Source: Pegoplata infirma (lineage: Eukaryota; Arthropoda; Insecta; Diptera; Anthomyiidae). Taken from it: a DNA stretch of 64,000 nt. Under the pieces are notes generated by a model. It did not search any database and had not been told where the DNA came from. It saw only the letters and a list, made by a program, of their open reading frames with translations. The first letter of the stretch is position 1. Every line of letters begins with the position of its first letter. The DNA is taken from NCBI GenBank assembly GCA_963921195.1, contig OY992537.1, positions 125,475,347-125,539,346 on the forward strand, written 5' to 3'. The translations under genes and the position numbers were made by a program. Shown piece by piece: positions 48,234-59,277 of this stretch.

Positions 48234-49526
48234 CATTTACATTACAGTTTTTCATTTCCTTTTAAAAGGACTTCAAAGGTTTAGAGGATTTATTTTTGTA
48301 AATTTTTTTTAAATATTTGTACTTGTCCTAGGATGCCACTAGTGATGGCAAATGAAAGAGGAGGATCTCCATTTTATTATTTTGACATATCAGGAAAAAG
48401 AAGGCAAGTAATGTCCTTTCAAAACTCTGTCCTCAAATATCATTAAACATTTTTACAAAATATTTGAAATAAATATTTTGAAAGGACATTATTTACATCC
48501 TTTTTACTGATATGGCAAAATAACAAAAAAATGGAAAAATTAGAGAAGATTCTCCTCTTTCATTTGCAATCCATGGTGACATTGTAAGACAAGTACAAAT
48601 ATTTAAAAAATATTTTACACTCAAAAAAAAAACCTTGTAAAGTTACGAAAAAATCTCGTGATTTTACAAGGCTATTCTCGTAAAATATGACGTAGGTAAA
48701 ATTCTCGTAAAATTACGAGGATTTCCTCGTAATTTTGAATGCGCCAAAATTTGGTAAAATAACCAATTTTATTGGTAAAAATATTGCTTTAAAACCGGAA
48801 AAATAAAAAAAAATGGTAAACTTACAAGAAAAAATGGTTATTATGTTTAAAAAAAAATGGTAAATTTACAAACCAAAATGGTAAGATTACAAAAAAAAAA
48901 AAATTGTTAAACAACATAAATCCTCGAAATAAAATAATTTTTGTAAAATAACTGTTTTTTTTTGTAAATTAACTAGAATCCTCGTAATAAATTTTTCAAA
49001 ATATTGTCAACTTTTTTTTTTTTTAAATATTTTCGAATAAAAAAAAAAATACAAAAAAAACTTGTTTTTTTTTTGTTAAACAATATAAATCCTCGTATAA
49101 CAAAATTTTTGTAAAATAACAGTTTTTTTGTAATTCAACTAGAATCCTCGTAATAAAAACTTTGTTGTAAAATTACAGTTTTTTTTTGTAAAATAACCTT
49201 TCAAAATGGTAGAATACAATTACGAAAATAAACTTGTAAAATTACCAATAAAACTGTAGTTCTCGTTTGAGCAAAGTACAAGATTTTTTGTTAAAAAACA
49301 AGGAAAATTGTTAAATATTGGTAGAACGGGACTACAAGGCATTTTACCAGGCGTTTTACCAGTTTATTTTTTTGAGTGTACAAAATGGCATCCTTTAAAA
49401 ATTTTAAGTCTTTTAAAAGGAAACAGTATCACGAAGTGAAAAACTGTAAAAGCAGTTTTACTCCATTTAATCTCTACATTCAGACGTATATTATTCGGTT
49501 CATGTTTAATATTGGCTGTCGAACGG
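48234..49526. mobile_element. ACACCGTYCGA-family foldback, 5'-truncated and interrupted
   Basis: The left arm TTACAGTTTTTCATTTCCTT, TTAAAAGGACTTCAAAGG matches the inverted right arm (AAGTCTTTTAAAAGGAAACA, GTGAAAAACTGTAAA). The right end gtcgaacggt at 49526 matches the end of the related element at 55275-55682. A TACACTC element (48616-49380) sits in its centre. Confidence 0.7.
48616..49380. mobile_element. TACACTC foldback element
   Basis: It begins TACACTCAAAAAAAA and ends TTTTTTTGAGTGTA. It is filled with AAATTAC / GTAATTT half-palindromes such as CTTGTAAA and CTCGTAAAATTAC. It belongs to the same family as the elements at 15586-16073 and 16188-17112, 30 kb away. Confidence 0.8.
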
Positions 49527-50057
49527 TACACTCAGAAAATTTTAAAAGTTACTACATGTTAGTTGCTTGTATATTTTGCAGTAGTTAGTTGTTTTCAACT
49601 ACAAAGTCAGTTGTTTTTGTATGAAAAATATCAAACAACTATTTCTGTTAGTTATTTTAAGTCGTTTTTTTGAACAACTAAAAAAAAGTACTGTAATGTA
49701 GTAACCGTTATTTAAAGCAGTTAATTTTAGTCCTTTATCTCTGAAAAATTGTCAATTTTTTTTTCCAAAAAATAAAAATACATTAAAAAAAAATAAAAAT
49801 TTTGGTCTTCAATTTTATTTTTCTGAAAGATTTTTTCAAAAAATAAAAATTAAATATTATTTTTACTACATGTTAGTTGTTTTGACCACAAATGTAAGTA
49901 GTTTTTACTACATAAGTCAGTTGTTTTCTTGTCAGTTATATAAATAACTCACATTGTTAGTTGATTTAACTGAAAAAGTATTTGACTCCAAAACAACTTG
50001 CAAAGTAGTTATTTTAACACTTCACTTGATTTTACTTATATAATTTTTTGAGTGTAA
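49527..50057. mobile_element. TACACTC-ended foldback element with TTAGTTG interior
   Basis: It starts TACACTCAGAAAATTTTAAA and ends AATTTTTTGAGTGTA. The interior repeats ACTACATGTTAGTTG / CAACTAA motifs in both orientations. It lies exactly at the end of the preceding interrupted element. Confidence 0.75.
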
Positions 50058-50406
50058 TATAAACTATTTCACCACTTTCTAAATTTTGAATGCTTGAGCT
50101 TGGAAAAAATCGACTTGCAAATTTTTTTAAAAAATTTTCTTAAAAAAGTCTTTCAAAAATTTCAATTTCCATTACGGCCTTCAAAGCACATTTAATATTT
50201 ACTCAATCTAGACGCCATTAAGCTTAAATTAAGTCTCTTATTTTTAACTTTGTCGTTAACAAATTACATCTACTATGTAGTCGTACATAGACTTTTGCCA
50301 GCCACTGTACATATACTATCAGATAAAATCCAACCGATTTTTACACGGATTATTTTGAAACCTATAGTCCTATATTAACTTAAGTAAATTTTCTTTTATT
50401 CTCTAG

Positions 50407-50589
50407 TGGAATGTTCTCATGATAGTGATTGTTCTATTACGGAAGCCTGTATTAACCAACGTTGCCAACATCCTTGTGATTTCCGCAATCCATGTGCCCA
50501 AAATGCAGTATGCATAAATACAAATCATGCTGCCGAATGCAGTTGCACTAATGGTTATGAAGGCGATGGTTATGTTGGCTGTCAGCCAG
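50407..50589 (+). CDS. dpy: Dumpy exon 11: DPY-EGF exon (61 codons)
   Basis: The acceptor is attctctag at 50406 and the donor is ccag|gtatgt at 50590. It encodes M-E-C-S-H-D-S-D-C, DPY-like C....C.HPC, then an EGF core with CAQNAVC, NHAAEC and GYEGDGYVGC ending QP. The Met is created by the split codon and is not a start. It is the smallest complete DPY-plus-EGF unit of the window, phase 1 at both ends. Confidence 0.92.
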
Positions 50590-51032
50590 GTATGTATTTC
50601 AAAGTTCCAAATTAAAAAAATATTCTTTTAACTTTATATTCTAAAAAAGCAAAGCACTAGATTTATTTTTTTATAAAACTTCTAATCTCTTTAATATCTT
50701 AACTTTTTCTTATCATTCATAAACAATCAAAAAAAATTAAATAAAATACAACACTGTATTATAAAAAAACAACTCTGCAACAAAAATACAAAAAAACGCA
50801 CGTGTATAAAAAAAATCAACTCTGTACACCGAAATCAAAAACTACACTGTTAAAATATTATTCCGTTAAAAAAATTAAAATAAATCCCCCTCCAATATAA
50901 AAACACTGTGCAAATTCAAAAACAATTCAAATTTTGTATAAATACACCCCCAACAAACAATTTGAAAATTTGTGCTACACCACCAAACCACCCCACATCC
51001 AAAAAAAAAAAAAAACAATTCCATAAAAACAG
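50590..51032 (+). other. dpy: dpy intron, 443 bp
   Basis: The donor is gtatgt at 50590 and the acceptor is ccataaaaacag at 51031-51032, with a poor pyrimidine tract. It is AT-rich and otherwise featureless. Confidence 0.78.
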
Positions 51033-51524
51033 CTTACAAATATCCACCGGTATGTCAATACAATGAAGATTGTCCACCAAACAAATTGTGTGATCGTTTG
51101 AATAGACGTTGCATTAATCCTTGTCAAGAGGATTCTTGCGGTGAAAATGCTGAATGTATCCCCACCAATCATGGTATCGACTGTAGATGTTTACCCGGTT
51201 ATGCTGGCAATGCCTATGTGGAATGTTCAGTATTGCAGGGATGCCGCTCCGATTCGGAATGTGATTCTAGTCAGGCCTGTATAAATGGCAAATGTTCTTC
51301 ACCTTGTAGCTGTGGTGCTTATGCTTTGTGTGATGTCATCAATCATCGTGGCATTTGTAAATGTCCACCTGGTTATGCTGGTAATCCGGCCATATCTTGC
51401 AGTCCACCCACAAATCCTTGTGAACCAAACCCTTGTGGTCTTAGTGCTCTGTGTGAATTGGACAATGGTAATCCAATTTGTTATTGTCCTAAGGGGCTTA
51501 CCGGAAATCCATTCAAAAATTGCA
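51033..51524 (+). CDS. dpy: Dumpy exon 12: EGF / DPY-like block (164 codons)
   Basis: The frame runs from the acceptor at 51031-51032 to the donor gca|gtaagt at 51525. The ATG at 50972 is intronic. It encodes A-Y-K-Y-P-P-V-C-Q-Y-N-E-D-C-P, a DPY-like unit ending INPC, an EGF (CGENAEC...NHGIDC.C..GYAGNAYVEC), a second DPY-like unit (C.SDSEC...QAC....C), a compact EGF and a third EGF of the CEPNPCG..ALC type ending GNPFKNC. The N-P-C-E-P-N-P-C-G form announces the module style of the following array. The upstream acceptor lacks a good pyrimidine tract, so the start is slightly uncertain. Confidence 0.9.
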
Positions 51525-51767
51525 GTAAGTATTAAATAATTTTAAAAAAAGTCAGGGTTTGAAAAGAGTTTATTTTAGCTTCCTTAGAGTTTTTTGATTG
51601 AGAACTTATTTGGTTGAAATTTGGAATGTAAATAGACCCACAAAGGCTGGGTTTCTGAAAATTCCTATTCTAAGGGGGCAAAAGGGTACTTTTTATATTT
51701 ATGTGAAAAACTGGTCATAAAAACTTGAAGTATGGGAACCTTCAGCGAAAAGAAAACATTCAAAACA

Positions 51768-52315
51768 AGTAAAAAAGTTAAATTCGGCCTTGCCAAATGT
51801 AGTGATACCCTCCACAATTTCAAAAAAATTATTGCAAAAAACTTTATTTAAAAGGAAATTACTTTTGAGAAAAAAATTTTTTTTTTTTTAAAAAATTTCC
51901 GCGAAAAAAATGTTGATAAAAAAAATCCGCGATTTTTTTCCTTTTTTTGTCAAAAAATATGTTTGGATTTGTTTAAATACCATTTGGTGTTCAATTATGT
52001 TCACATAAGCCAACCAGCAGCTGAATTAAAGCATTTTGTATTTTTAGGTTATGTTGAATGTACTAAAATTTTTGAGGTGTCCTTACATTTTCCTTCATAA
52101 CTTTTGAACCGCTGAACCGATATCGCTCAAATGCAATACCAAACTTCTCAAGAGAACTTCCAATAGATATGTTAAGTTTCTGTCATCTCCGTGTAATATT
52201 TTGGCCGTGATCACCATTTCCACAGACAGACGGACATCGCTAGAATGTCTTAAAATCGATCGGATTTTAAGCTTAAAATCGATATATACCCTCTATCACT
52301 AAGTGGAGGGTAAAA
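51768..52315. mobile_element. Dispersed repeat related to the AAATTCGGC family
   Basis: The head AACAAGTAAAAAAGTTAAATT then CGGCCTTGCC, the internal ACAGACAGACGGACATCGCTA then GAATGTCT, and the terminus taccctctatcactaagtgg then agggtaaaa match the family seen at 38328-39776. It interrupts other repeat sequence and is non-coding. Confidence 0.65.
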
Positions 52316-53055
52316 AAAGGTACCTTTTAGAAATTCCGATTTAAATGTGGTAAAAAGGGTTAAACATTTTGACTTTCTTGATACTTCCTGAAATAATGGT
52401 TTTAGAAACATGAAATTTGGAATGTCGGATGCAAAAAAAAAACATTCTGAAAAAAAGTACTTTTTAGAAAGTTATTATACTAGGAGGGTAAAACAAAGTG
52501 TACATTGGTACTTTTTCGATCTCCTAAAATAATGGTCATAAAAACTTGAAAAAATGGTCATAAAAACTTGATTTTTCACCAGTCGATTCTACATCAAAAA
52601 TTAATACAGGGCAGTTTTTTGAACTCTTAAAAAAAGTTCCAAAAGCCCACAGTAGAGGGCGGAAATATCGATTTCAAAAAAAAAATTAAATTATTTTTTT
52701 TAGCCATGCACAATGAAGAGGCAGTTTTTTCTAAGAAAATTGGTACAAAAAGCACTGTTCTATCACAACCCATTTAAAAGTTATAAGGCTTCAAAGTATT
52801 TTTATAATGACAAAATTATAAAACACTGACCGACATTTGAAAAAGTTTTGGATGGGTCAGCGGTCTGCACACTCGTTTTCGAGTAACGTCTCAATGCTGA
52901 TTCCAAATCTGGTTTCCAAAGTTTTCCATAACGTCAGTTTTTTGAGAAATTTGAGGTCAATGTTTACAAAAAACGCATTTTTGTGCATTATTGAGATAAT
53001 TTTTTGTAATATTTTTGGATGATGTTGTGGGATCGTACGACACGTTTTCGATTAA

Positions 53056-54602
53056 TACACCGTCCGACACACTTTTGTACACATGGACCGGACCCGAAAA
53101 TTCTGAAAGTAGGGCCAAAAAAAAATACCCGTGTCTCCCAGTTTTTCTAGATCAATTCGCGTTTTCGCGAAAAACGCAAAAAAAAAAAAATTTACATGTA
53201 AAAAAATGTTCGCTTTTCAGAAAGTGGGGCTCAAAATAACATTCTTGTGTTTCCCGGTTTTTCTATATCAATTCGCGTTTCGCGAAAATGCATTTTTTTT
53301 TACACACTTGAAAAAATTTACTGCATTCCGAAAATAGGGCTTAAAATAAAATATTGTTCTAGTTTTTCCATATTAATTCACGAAAAATGCAATTTTGAAA
53401 AAATGTATTGCATTTTTTTTTATAAATATAAAACATAAATATTAGAGATGGGCGCGTGAGTGATTTTTGACTCACACTCACTCACGCTCACGACAGGAAT
53501 TTTTGAATCACGCACACTCACTCACGAGCATATTTTTCTACTCACAATCACGTGAGTAAATTTAAAACAACTCACACTCACGTGCACTCACGCAAGCTTC
53601 ACTCACACTCACATTGACTAACACTCACGAAAATTTCAAAAACTGTAATTTCAAAAATCTTTCAAAAATTTTCAGCAAAATTTTTTTTTGCTTTTTTTGG
53701 GACAAAATCATAAATTAAGCCAAATTTTAAAATTTTTTTTGTTGCTTTTTTGGTACAATAGGAAATATAAAGAGAAAATAATTCACGCAAACTCACGCAA
53801 AAAAAACGACTCACGCACACTCACTCACGCAAAAATCTTACTTACGCACACTCACTCACGCAATTTTTTTCTCCACTCACACTCACTCACAATCACGTTA
53901 GTAAAATTGAAATCAGTCAAAATCGCGAGTGATTCACGTAAATCACGCTCTAATCTGCTCATGTTCCCATCTCTAATAAATATACATGATTTACAGTAGA
54001 ATTACGGTCCTTATACAAAAATTGCTAAAAAATAAAATTCTCGTGTCTCCCAATGTAGTATGTACTTATCTATTCGCGTTTTCGCGAAAATGCATTTTTT
54101 TGCACACTTAAAAAAAATTTACTACATTCGAAAAGTGGGACTAAAAATAAAATATTCACCTAATTTTTTTTAAATTAAAATTAAATTAGCTGGAAAAACT
54201 CTGATACATGGGAGTGAGTGCGAGTGTGCTAAAAAGAACAAAATATTTTTTTTTTACAAATTTGCGAATTGATATGAAATAACTGAGACATAAATGCTTA
54301 GATTTAAACCCAATTTTTTTTTTTTTTTAACAGTGCAAAAAAAAAAATTTTAGCGTTTTTCGCGAATACGCGAATTGATCACGAAAACCTGAGAGACACG
54401 GGTGTTTTTTTTTAACCCCACTTTCTGAATAGCATAATTTTTTTCTATTGTGAAAACTTTTTTTTTTGTTGCATTTTTCGCGAAAACGCGAATTGATCTA
54501 GAGAAACTGGGAGACACGGGTATTTTATTTTTGGCCCAACTTTCCGAATTTTCGGGTCCGGTTCATGTGTACAGCCAAAAGTTGCAATTTGTTGAACGGT
54601 GA
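53056..54602. mobile_element. ACACCGTCCGAC-family foldback element with >120-bp arms
   Basis: The left arm runs ACACCGTCCGACACACTTTT, CATGGACCGGACCCGAAAAT, then CGTGTCTCCCAG and ATCAATTCGCGTTTTCGCG. The right arm is its inverted copy, ending with the complement of ACACCGTTCAAC. Further GCGAAAA palindromes fill the interior, which also carries the nested hAT-like element at 53443-53975. A single unpaired arm of the same family lies near 42872. Confidence 0.75.
53443..53975. mobile_element. hAT-like MITE with 8-bp target-site duplication, CACTCACG-rich
   Basis: The ends are TAGAGATGGG and CCCATCTCTA, perfectly inverted. They are flanked by ATAAATAT on both sides (53435-53442 and 53976-53983). 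An 8-bp duplication with a TAGAGATGGG-type end is typical of hAT elements. The interior is nearly all ACTCACG / CACTCAC repeats. There is no transposase. Confidence 0.85.
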
Positions 54603-55274
54603 TATTTCGATGCTGATTCTGAATATGGTTTTAAAATTTTTCAATCACGTCACGTTTTCGTGACGTGTTTTTTGCCATTTTTGAGAGCTTATAACTTTTT
54701 AACGGTATGTGATAGAATGGAAAATTTGATACCATTTTGTTAAGCTGAAATGCCCTTGACAGAAAAATCAGCCCAAAATCCGCGTAAAATTGTTCAAAAA
54801 AGGACCTGCATTCTTTTCAGCTCCCCTAAATCCTTCAAAAAAATGATGATACCCGCAGATCAAATTTTCAAAATTAACTCTAATATGTATACATACGACC
54901 GCCAAAATCATATATAATAATCTCTATTAAAATTAAGCTGCCCAGTATTTTTGCGTTTGGCGAAATTCCTACTATTTCTGATTTTATTTGGATTTTCCCG
55001 AAAGACCACACTTTTTTATAAGGTGGCAACCCTTTTTTAAATTTGAGATTGGGCAGCTAAAAAACAGGTCACTCTTATTTTTCTCCACTCATTCCCATAT
55101 TCAAGTTTCAGGAAAATCGGTGGGTGTTCTCTGAAAGACCTCCCTTGTAAGTGGGAAAAAGAAGTAAACTTTAGTACTCTTTCGATTTCTTAAAAAAATA
55201 GCCTTCTTAACTTTAAATTTTGAATCTAGGATTCACAAGACATTGTTACAGTTCTGTGAACAGTCCTCTTATAA

Positions 55275-55682
55275 CACCGTTCGAAAGCCAGTATTAAACA
55301 TGAACCGTATGATATACGTCTAAGAGTAGAGATCAAATGCAGTAAAACTGCATTTACAGTTTTTCATTTCGTGATCCTGTTTCCTTTTAAAGGGACTTCA
55401 AAGTTTTAAAGGATAAATTTTGTAAAATATTTTTGTAAAATATAATAAAAAAGGCAAATTAGGGGAGATCCTCCTCCTTTATTTGCTATCACTAGTGGCA
55501 TCCTAGGACAAATACAAATATTAAAAAAAAATATTTTATAAAATTTAGTTCTCTAAAACTTTGAAGTCCTCTTAAAAGGAAACAGGATCACGAAAAGAAA
55601 AACTACATTTAGTCTTTAGTTTCAAACGTATATTATCCAGTTCGTATTTAACAACTTTTTTTTCATTTTTGTCGGACGGTGT
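55275..55682. mobile_element. Short ACACCGTYCGA-family foldback element
   Basis: The left end ACACCGTTCGAAAG is matched by the inverted right end (..GTCGGACGGTGT). The inner arms TACAGTTTTTCATTTCGTGA, CCTGTTTCCTTTTAAA / AAAAGGAAACAGGATCACGA are nearly perfect. The right part of the interrupted element at 48234-49526 is a relative. Confidence 0.75.
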
Positions 55683-55705
55683 AATCAATCGTAGGATAGT
55701 CACTG

Positions 55706-55840
55706 GGGGCCCCTGTAGGTTAGTTGGCAGCGTGCTAACCTCTGAAAAATGAGATCGTGGGTTCGATTCCTACTAAAACTCTTATTCGATTTCGCTATAA
55801 CTAGATGACGGTCATTGTTACCAGATCTCGGTGGAAATTA
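55706..55840 (+). mobile_element. tRNA-derived SINE, sense orientation
   Basis: It has a pol III A-box-like GTAGGTTAGTTGGCAGCGTG and a B-box GTGGGTTCGATTCC (about 55769-55782), followed by a non-tRNA body containing CGGTCATTGTTACC. The same order occurs in the inverse copy at 60040-60164. The acceptor and anticodon stems do not pair, so it is not a working tRNA gene. Confidence 0.8.
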
Positions 55841-56180
55841 TTAAAAATTACTTGTATTTATATGGAAAAATTAAATAAAACCCACTTCATCATGGGATCG
55901 AAATTATACATTTCGGCCGAAGCGACTTTTTTTGTGATCTGTGACCTTAACAAATTAAGCATCAAAAATTTGGAACCCTTGTCCCTGCCATTTCTGCTTA
56001 TTTATATTGGCGAACAAATTTGCCATTTGAAGAGGACGCAGATTTTTAGGATCTGCAATTAAGTAATAGTTAATTCCCAAGAATTTGGATCTTTAAAGCC
56101 CTTTCTTGATCTTAACTTCACTTGACAGGTAAATATCCTTTCATCCCCACAAAAGAGATTATTATTTTACAAACTTTGAG

Positions 56181-56475
56181 CAGCGTTGCCAGGTACTTTT
56201 TTCCGTTGTCCCCAAAAATAAAACAAAATATCCCCAAAAATCCCCAAACAATAAAAAAATACGTTTTTTTTTAATCACGGTTTTTGACAATATTAACATA
56301 CATTTTACAGCTAATAAATGCACGTTTTACTGAATGCGCTTCGGAATCTCGTACTAAAGAGTTATTTTCACTAAAACGTTTGTTAAAAATCGTTGATTAT
56401 ATCAAAATTTAGCTTGTTTTTTTCGCTAGTGAAATCCCCAACTTTGGGGATAAATCCCCAAGTCTGGCAGCCCTG
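56181..56475. mobile_element. hAT-like MITE with 8-bp target-site duplication, TCCCCAAA-rich
   Basis: The ends are CAGCGTTGCCAG and CTGGCAGCCCTG (10 of 12 complementary). ACTTTGAG is present on both sides (56173-56180 and 56476-56483). Subterminal TCCCCAAA / TTTGGGGA repeats occur at both ends. It is 295 bp and non-coding. Confidence 0.85.
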
Positions 56476-56751
56476 ACTTTGAGGACAAGTGTATGCACTT
56501 AGAGACTTGCTATATGCTATACTGTTGGTTCCCAAAAACTTCTCTGCCATTCATCTTTTAGCACATATACCCTATCATTTACCTGTTCAAAAAAAGAATC
56601 GCAAAAAACGTTTGGGCAATAATACTTGTCAGTGGTCGTTAAAGAGTTAAATCAAATGAACTTTAATTTCCCCTAGGCAGGCTTAAACTCTTTTCAAAAG
56701 CTTTTTAAATTTATCCTAAACTATTCATTAATTATATCCCATATTTTTCAG

Positions 56752-59208
56752 TCCCTGAAGGAGATGAATGTCTACCAAATCCCTGCGGTCCCAATTCTGG
56801 ATGCCGTATGGTATCTAATCAACCTATTTGCTTCTGTTTACCGGAATATGAAGGCCAACCGCCACGTTTACCTTGCAAATTGCCATCAAATCCTTGTGAT
56901 CCTTCTCCATGCGGTCCCAATACACAATGTACCATGTTAAGCAATGGTTTCTCGAAATGTACTTGTTTACCGGGCTATGTTGAAAGTCCCAATACGATAC
57001 GCGGTTGTATTGAACCCATCAATCCATGTGATCCAAATCCTTGTGGAGTTGGTGCCATTTGTGATTCAACACGCAATCCTGTATGTTTCTGTCCCGACAA
57101 TAAGATCGGTAATCCATTCCGTTTATGTGAAAAGCCCTCGGTATCATTGGAGTTGTGTAAGCCAGGACCTTGTGGACGTAATGCTGATTGCTATGTGACT
57201 GGTAATCGTGAAGAATGTTATTGTAAATCCGGTTATATAGGAGATCCCTATCAGGGCTGTCGCGAACCACCAAGATCAGTGTGTGAACCTAATCCATGCG
57301 GTCCAAATGCTGAATGTGTAATATCTGGCGATGGTCAAAGTGCCTGTGTATGTCCTGATGGTTTGTCGGGTGATCCTACTTCATTGTTGGGTTGCCATGG
57401 CTATGAATGTCAAATTGATGATGATTGTCCCTTGGATAAGGCATGTATGGGTTTCAAATGTCATGATCCTTGCCCTGGTGCCTGTGGTCATGGTGCCAAT
57501 TGCCGTGTACAACAACATCACCCAGTATGTTCTTGCAATGCTGGTCTAACCGGAAATCCTGGAATCTTATGTACTGCCTTGGATGTTCCTAAGAAACCTA
57601 AAAATCCTTGTGTACCCAGCCCTTGTGGTTTGAACAGTGAGTGCAAGTTAATGAATAATAGAGCTGTGTGCTCTTGTCTGACTGACTATTTGGGAGATCC
57701 ACAAAGTGGTTGTCGTCCAGAATGTGATATTAACTCTGACTGCGGTACTAACCAGGCTTGTATTAATCATAAATGTGTGGATCCTTGTGCTGGTACCATT
57801 TGTGGTATTAATGCTTTGTGCTCGGTGCAACAACATACACCAGTATGCCGTTGTTTGGATGGTTTCACTGGTGATGCTTTCCGTCAGTGTATTGCCATTG
57901 GTGTACTTCGTAATGTATCACGTGATCCTTGTACTCCTTCACCTTGCGGCCCCTCAGACGTTTGTTCGGTATATGCTGATGGTGTCGCCTTGTGTGACCC
58001 CTGCTTTGGTCCCGATGCTCAATATAATCCTCGCTGCAGACCTGAATGTGTTTCAAATTCTGAATGTCCATTCGATAAGGCTTGTATAGGATCAAGATGT
58101 TTAGATCCTTGTCCAGGATCTTGTGGTCACAAAGCTTTATGTCACGTGTATGAACATAATCCTATATGTCAGTGCCCTACTGGATTATATGGTAATCCTT
58201 ATGAACAATGTGTAGTGCCATTAGCCGAAAAACCTGCTCCTTCTCCAAGCTGTGCTAAATTACAATGCGGAGCTAATGCTGACTGTAAAAAACAAAGTGG
58301 TCTTTTGACGTGTATCTGTCGCAGAGGTTACTTTGGTAATCCTTTCGTAGGCTGTCGGCCAGAATGTGTATTAAATTCCGATTGTCCAGCTGATCGTGCT
58401 TGTGTTAATTCCAAATGTGTGGATGTTTGTTCGGGAGTTTGTGGTATTAACGCCTTGTGCCAAGTTGTTAATCATGGTCCTGTTTGTATATGTCCCGAAG
58501 GATTTGTAGGCGATGCTTTCAAGTCATGTTCCAGACAACAACAAATACCTCAAACATATTTACCTGTGGATAAACCCAGAAATCCTTGTGAACCTTCACC
58601 TTGTGGACCCAATTCAAGATGTCTCACATCGCCCGAAGGCTATGCTGCCTGCTCATGTTTGCCTAACTTTAGAGGATCACCGCCTGTATGTCAACCAGAA
58701 TGTATTGTCAGCTCTGAATGTCCGCTTCAACAAGCTTGTATTAATCAACGTTGTGCTGATCCTTGTCCTGGTACCTGTGGTGCTGCCGCCAGATGTAAGG
58801 TCCTAAATCATAACCCCATTTGCTCTTGTGATTCAGGTTATGAAGGTGATCCTTTCGTTTCGTGTGTACCAGTACAAGAACAACCTAAAGAAGTTGAAAA
58901 GACACCAGGAAATCCTTGTTTACCCTCACCTTGTGGACCCAATTCAATATGTCAAGTAAAACAGGGACGACCGGTATGCTCATGTGTGGCAAATTATATT
59001 GGTAGTCCACCCTATTGCCGACCTGAATGTACTTTGAATAGTGAATGTCCCTCAGATAAGGCTTGCATACAAGAAAAATGTGAAAATCCTTGTGCCAATA
59101 CTTGTGGTCATAATGCCAGATGTTCTGTAATTGCTCACTCAGCGTACTGTAGTTGTGATGATGGTTATGAAGGTGATGCTTTTGTGGGTTGCTCTAAAGT
59201 TGTACAAA
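56752..59208 (+). CDS. dpy: Dumpy exon 13: multi-unit EGF-DPY array (819 codons)
   Basis: The acceptor is atatttttcag at 56751 and the donor is acaaa|gtaagt at 59209. The ATG at 56808 is internal. It opens with several EGFs of the NPCDPSPCGPN..C type, then repeats EGF-DPY-EGF. I count six DPY modules: one variant (C-H-G-Y-E-C..DDCP..KAC) near 57394 and five with C-(R/Q)-P-E-C, near 57713, 58034, 58355, 58691 and 59018, each ending C.(D/N)PC or, once, VDVC. Short Pro/Lys linkers (for example KKPKNP and VDKPRNP) separate units of roughly 105-110 residues. This is the diagnostic dumpy architecture, in which DPY modules clamp adjacent EGFs. The exon looks like seven or so single-unit exons that have lost their introns. 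Confidence 0.95.
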
Positions 59209-59277
59209 GTAAGTAGACATTTTGGAGGGTCGTTAAATAAACTAACACTAATTTACTTTTTCTTTTTTCTCCCTTAG

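Larger units (their letters stand above)
46892..50309. mobile_element. Tc1/mariner-like element remnant with ~150-bp terminal inverted repeats
   Basis: The left end TACAGTGGCCGACAAAAGT and about 150 further bases (through GTCGTCCAGATTGAGTAAAT and TTAAATGTGCT) are matched by the inverted right end (..AGCACATTTAATATTTACTC..GCCACTGTA). TA borders both ends. CAGTG-type ends with TA are common in Tc1/mariner elements. No transposase frame remains; the interior is occupied by other repeats. Confidence 0.75.
45575..50347. mobile_element. Outer foldback element of a nested cluster
   Basis: CCGTGTAAAAA at 45575 followed by TGGATTATATCTTATC is answered at the right by AGATAAAATCCAACCGATTT and TTACACGG ending at 50347. 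The arms have since been separated by at least two later insertions (45648-46765 and 46892-50309). The element class is unassigned. Confidence 0.6.
45418..50406 (+). other. dpy: dpy intron, 5.0 kb, filled by nested inverted-repeat elements
   Basis: The donor is gtaaga at 45418 and the acceptor is attctctag at 50405-50406. Almost all of it (45575-50347) lies inside one outer inverted repeat that contains several more elements. No exon or independent gene was recognised; the frame at 49376-49588 is inside repeat sequence. Confidence 0.82.
51525..56751 (+). other. dpy: dpy intron, 5.2 kb, mosaic of dispersed repeats
   Basis: The donor is gtaagt at 51525 and the acceptor is atatttttcag at 56751. 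It contains a dispersed repeat (51768-52315), an ACACCGTCCGAC foldback (53056-54602) with a hAT-like element inside, a short relative (55275-55682), a tRNA-derived SINE (55706-55840) and a second hAT-like element (56181-56475). Sequence around 51600-51720 resembles 42780-42860 in another intron. The open frame at 55805-56062 starts inside the SINE and has no recognisable domain. Confidence 0.8.

Noticed and set aside
53443..53975. CRISPR-like array impression from the regularly repeated CACTCACG motifs
   Set aside because: No uniform repeat-spacer structure, eukaryotic context, and clear transposon ends with target duplication.
55805..56062. 85-codon open frame in the 5.2-kb intron
   Set aside because: It starts within the SINE body, has no recognisable domain or Cys pattern and lies in repeat-derived sequence.
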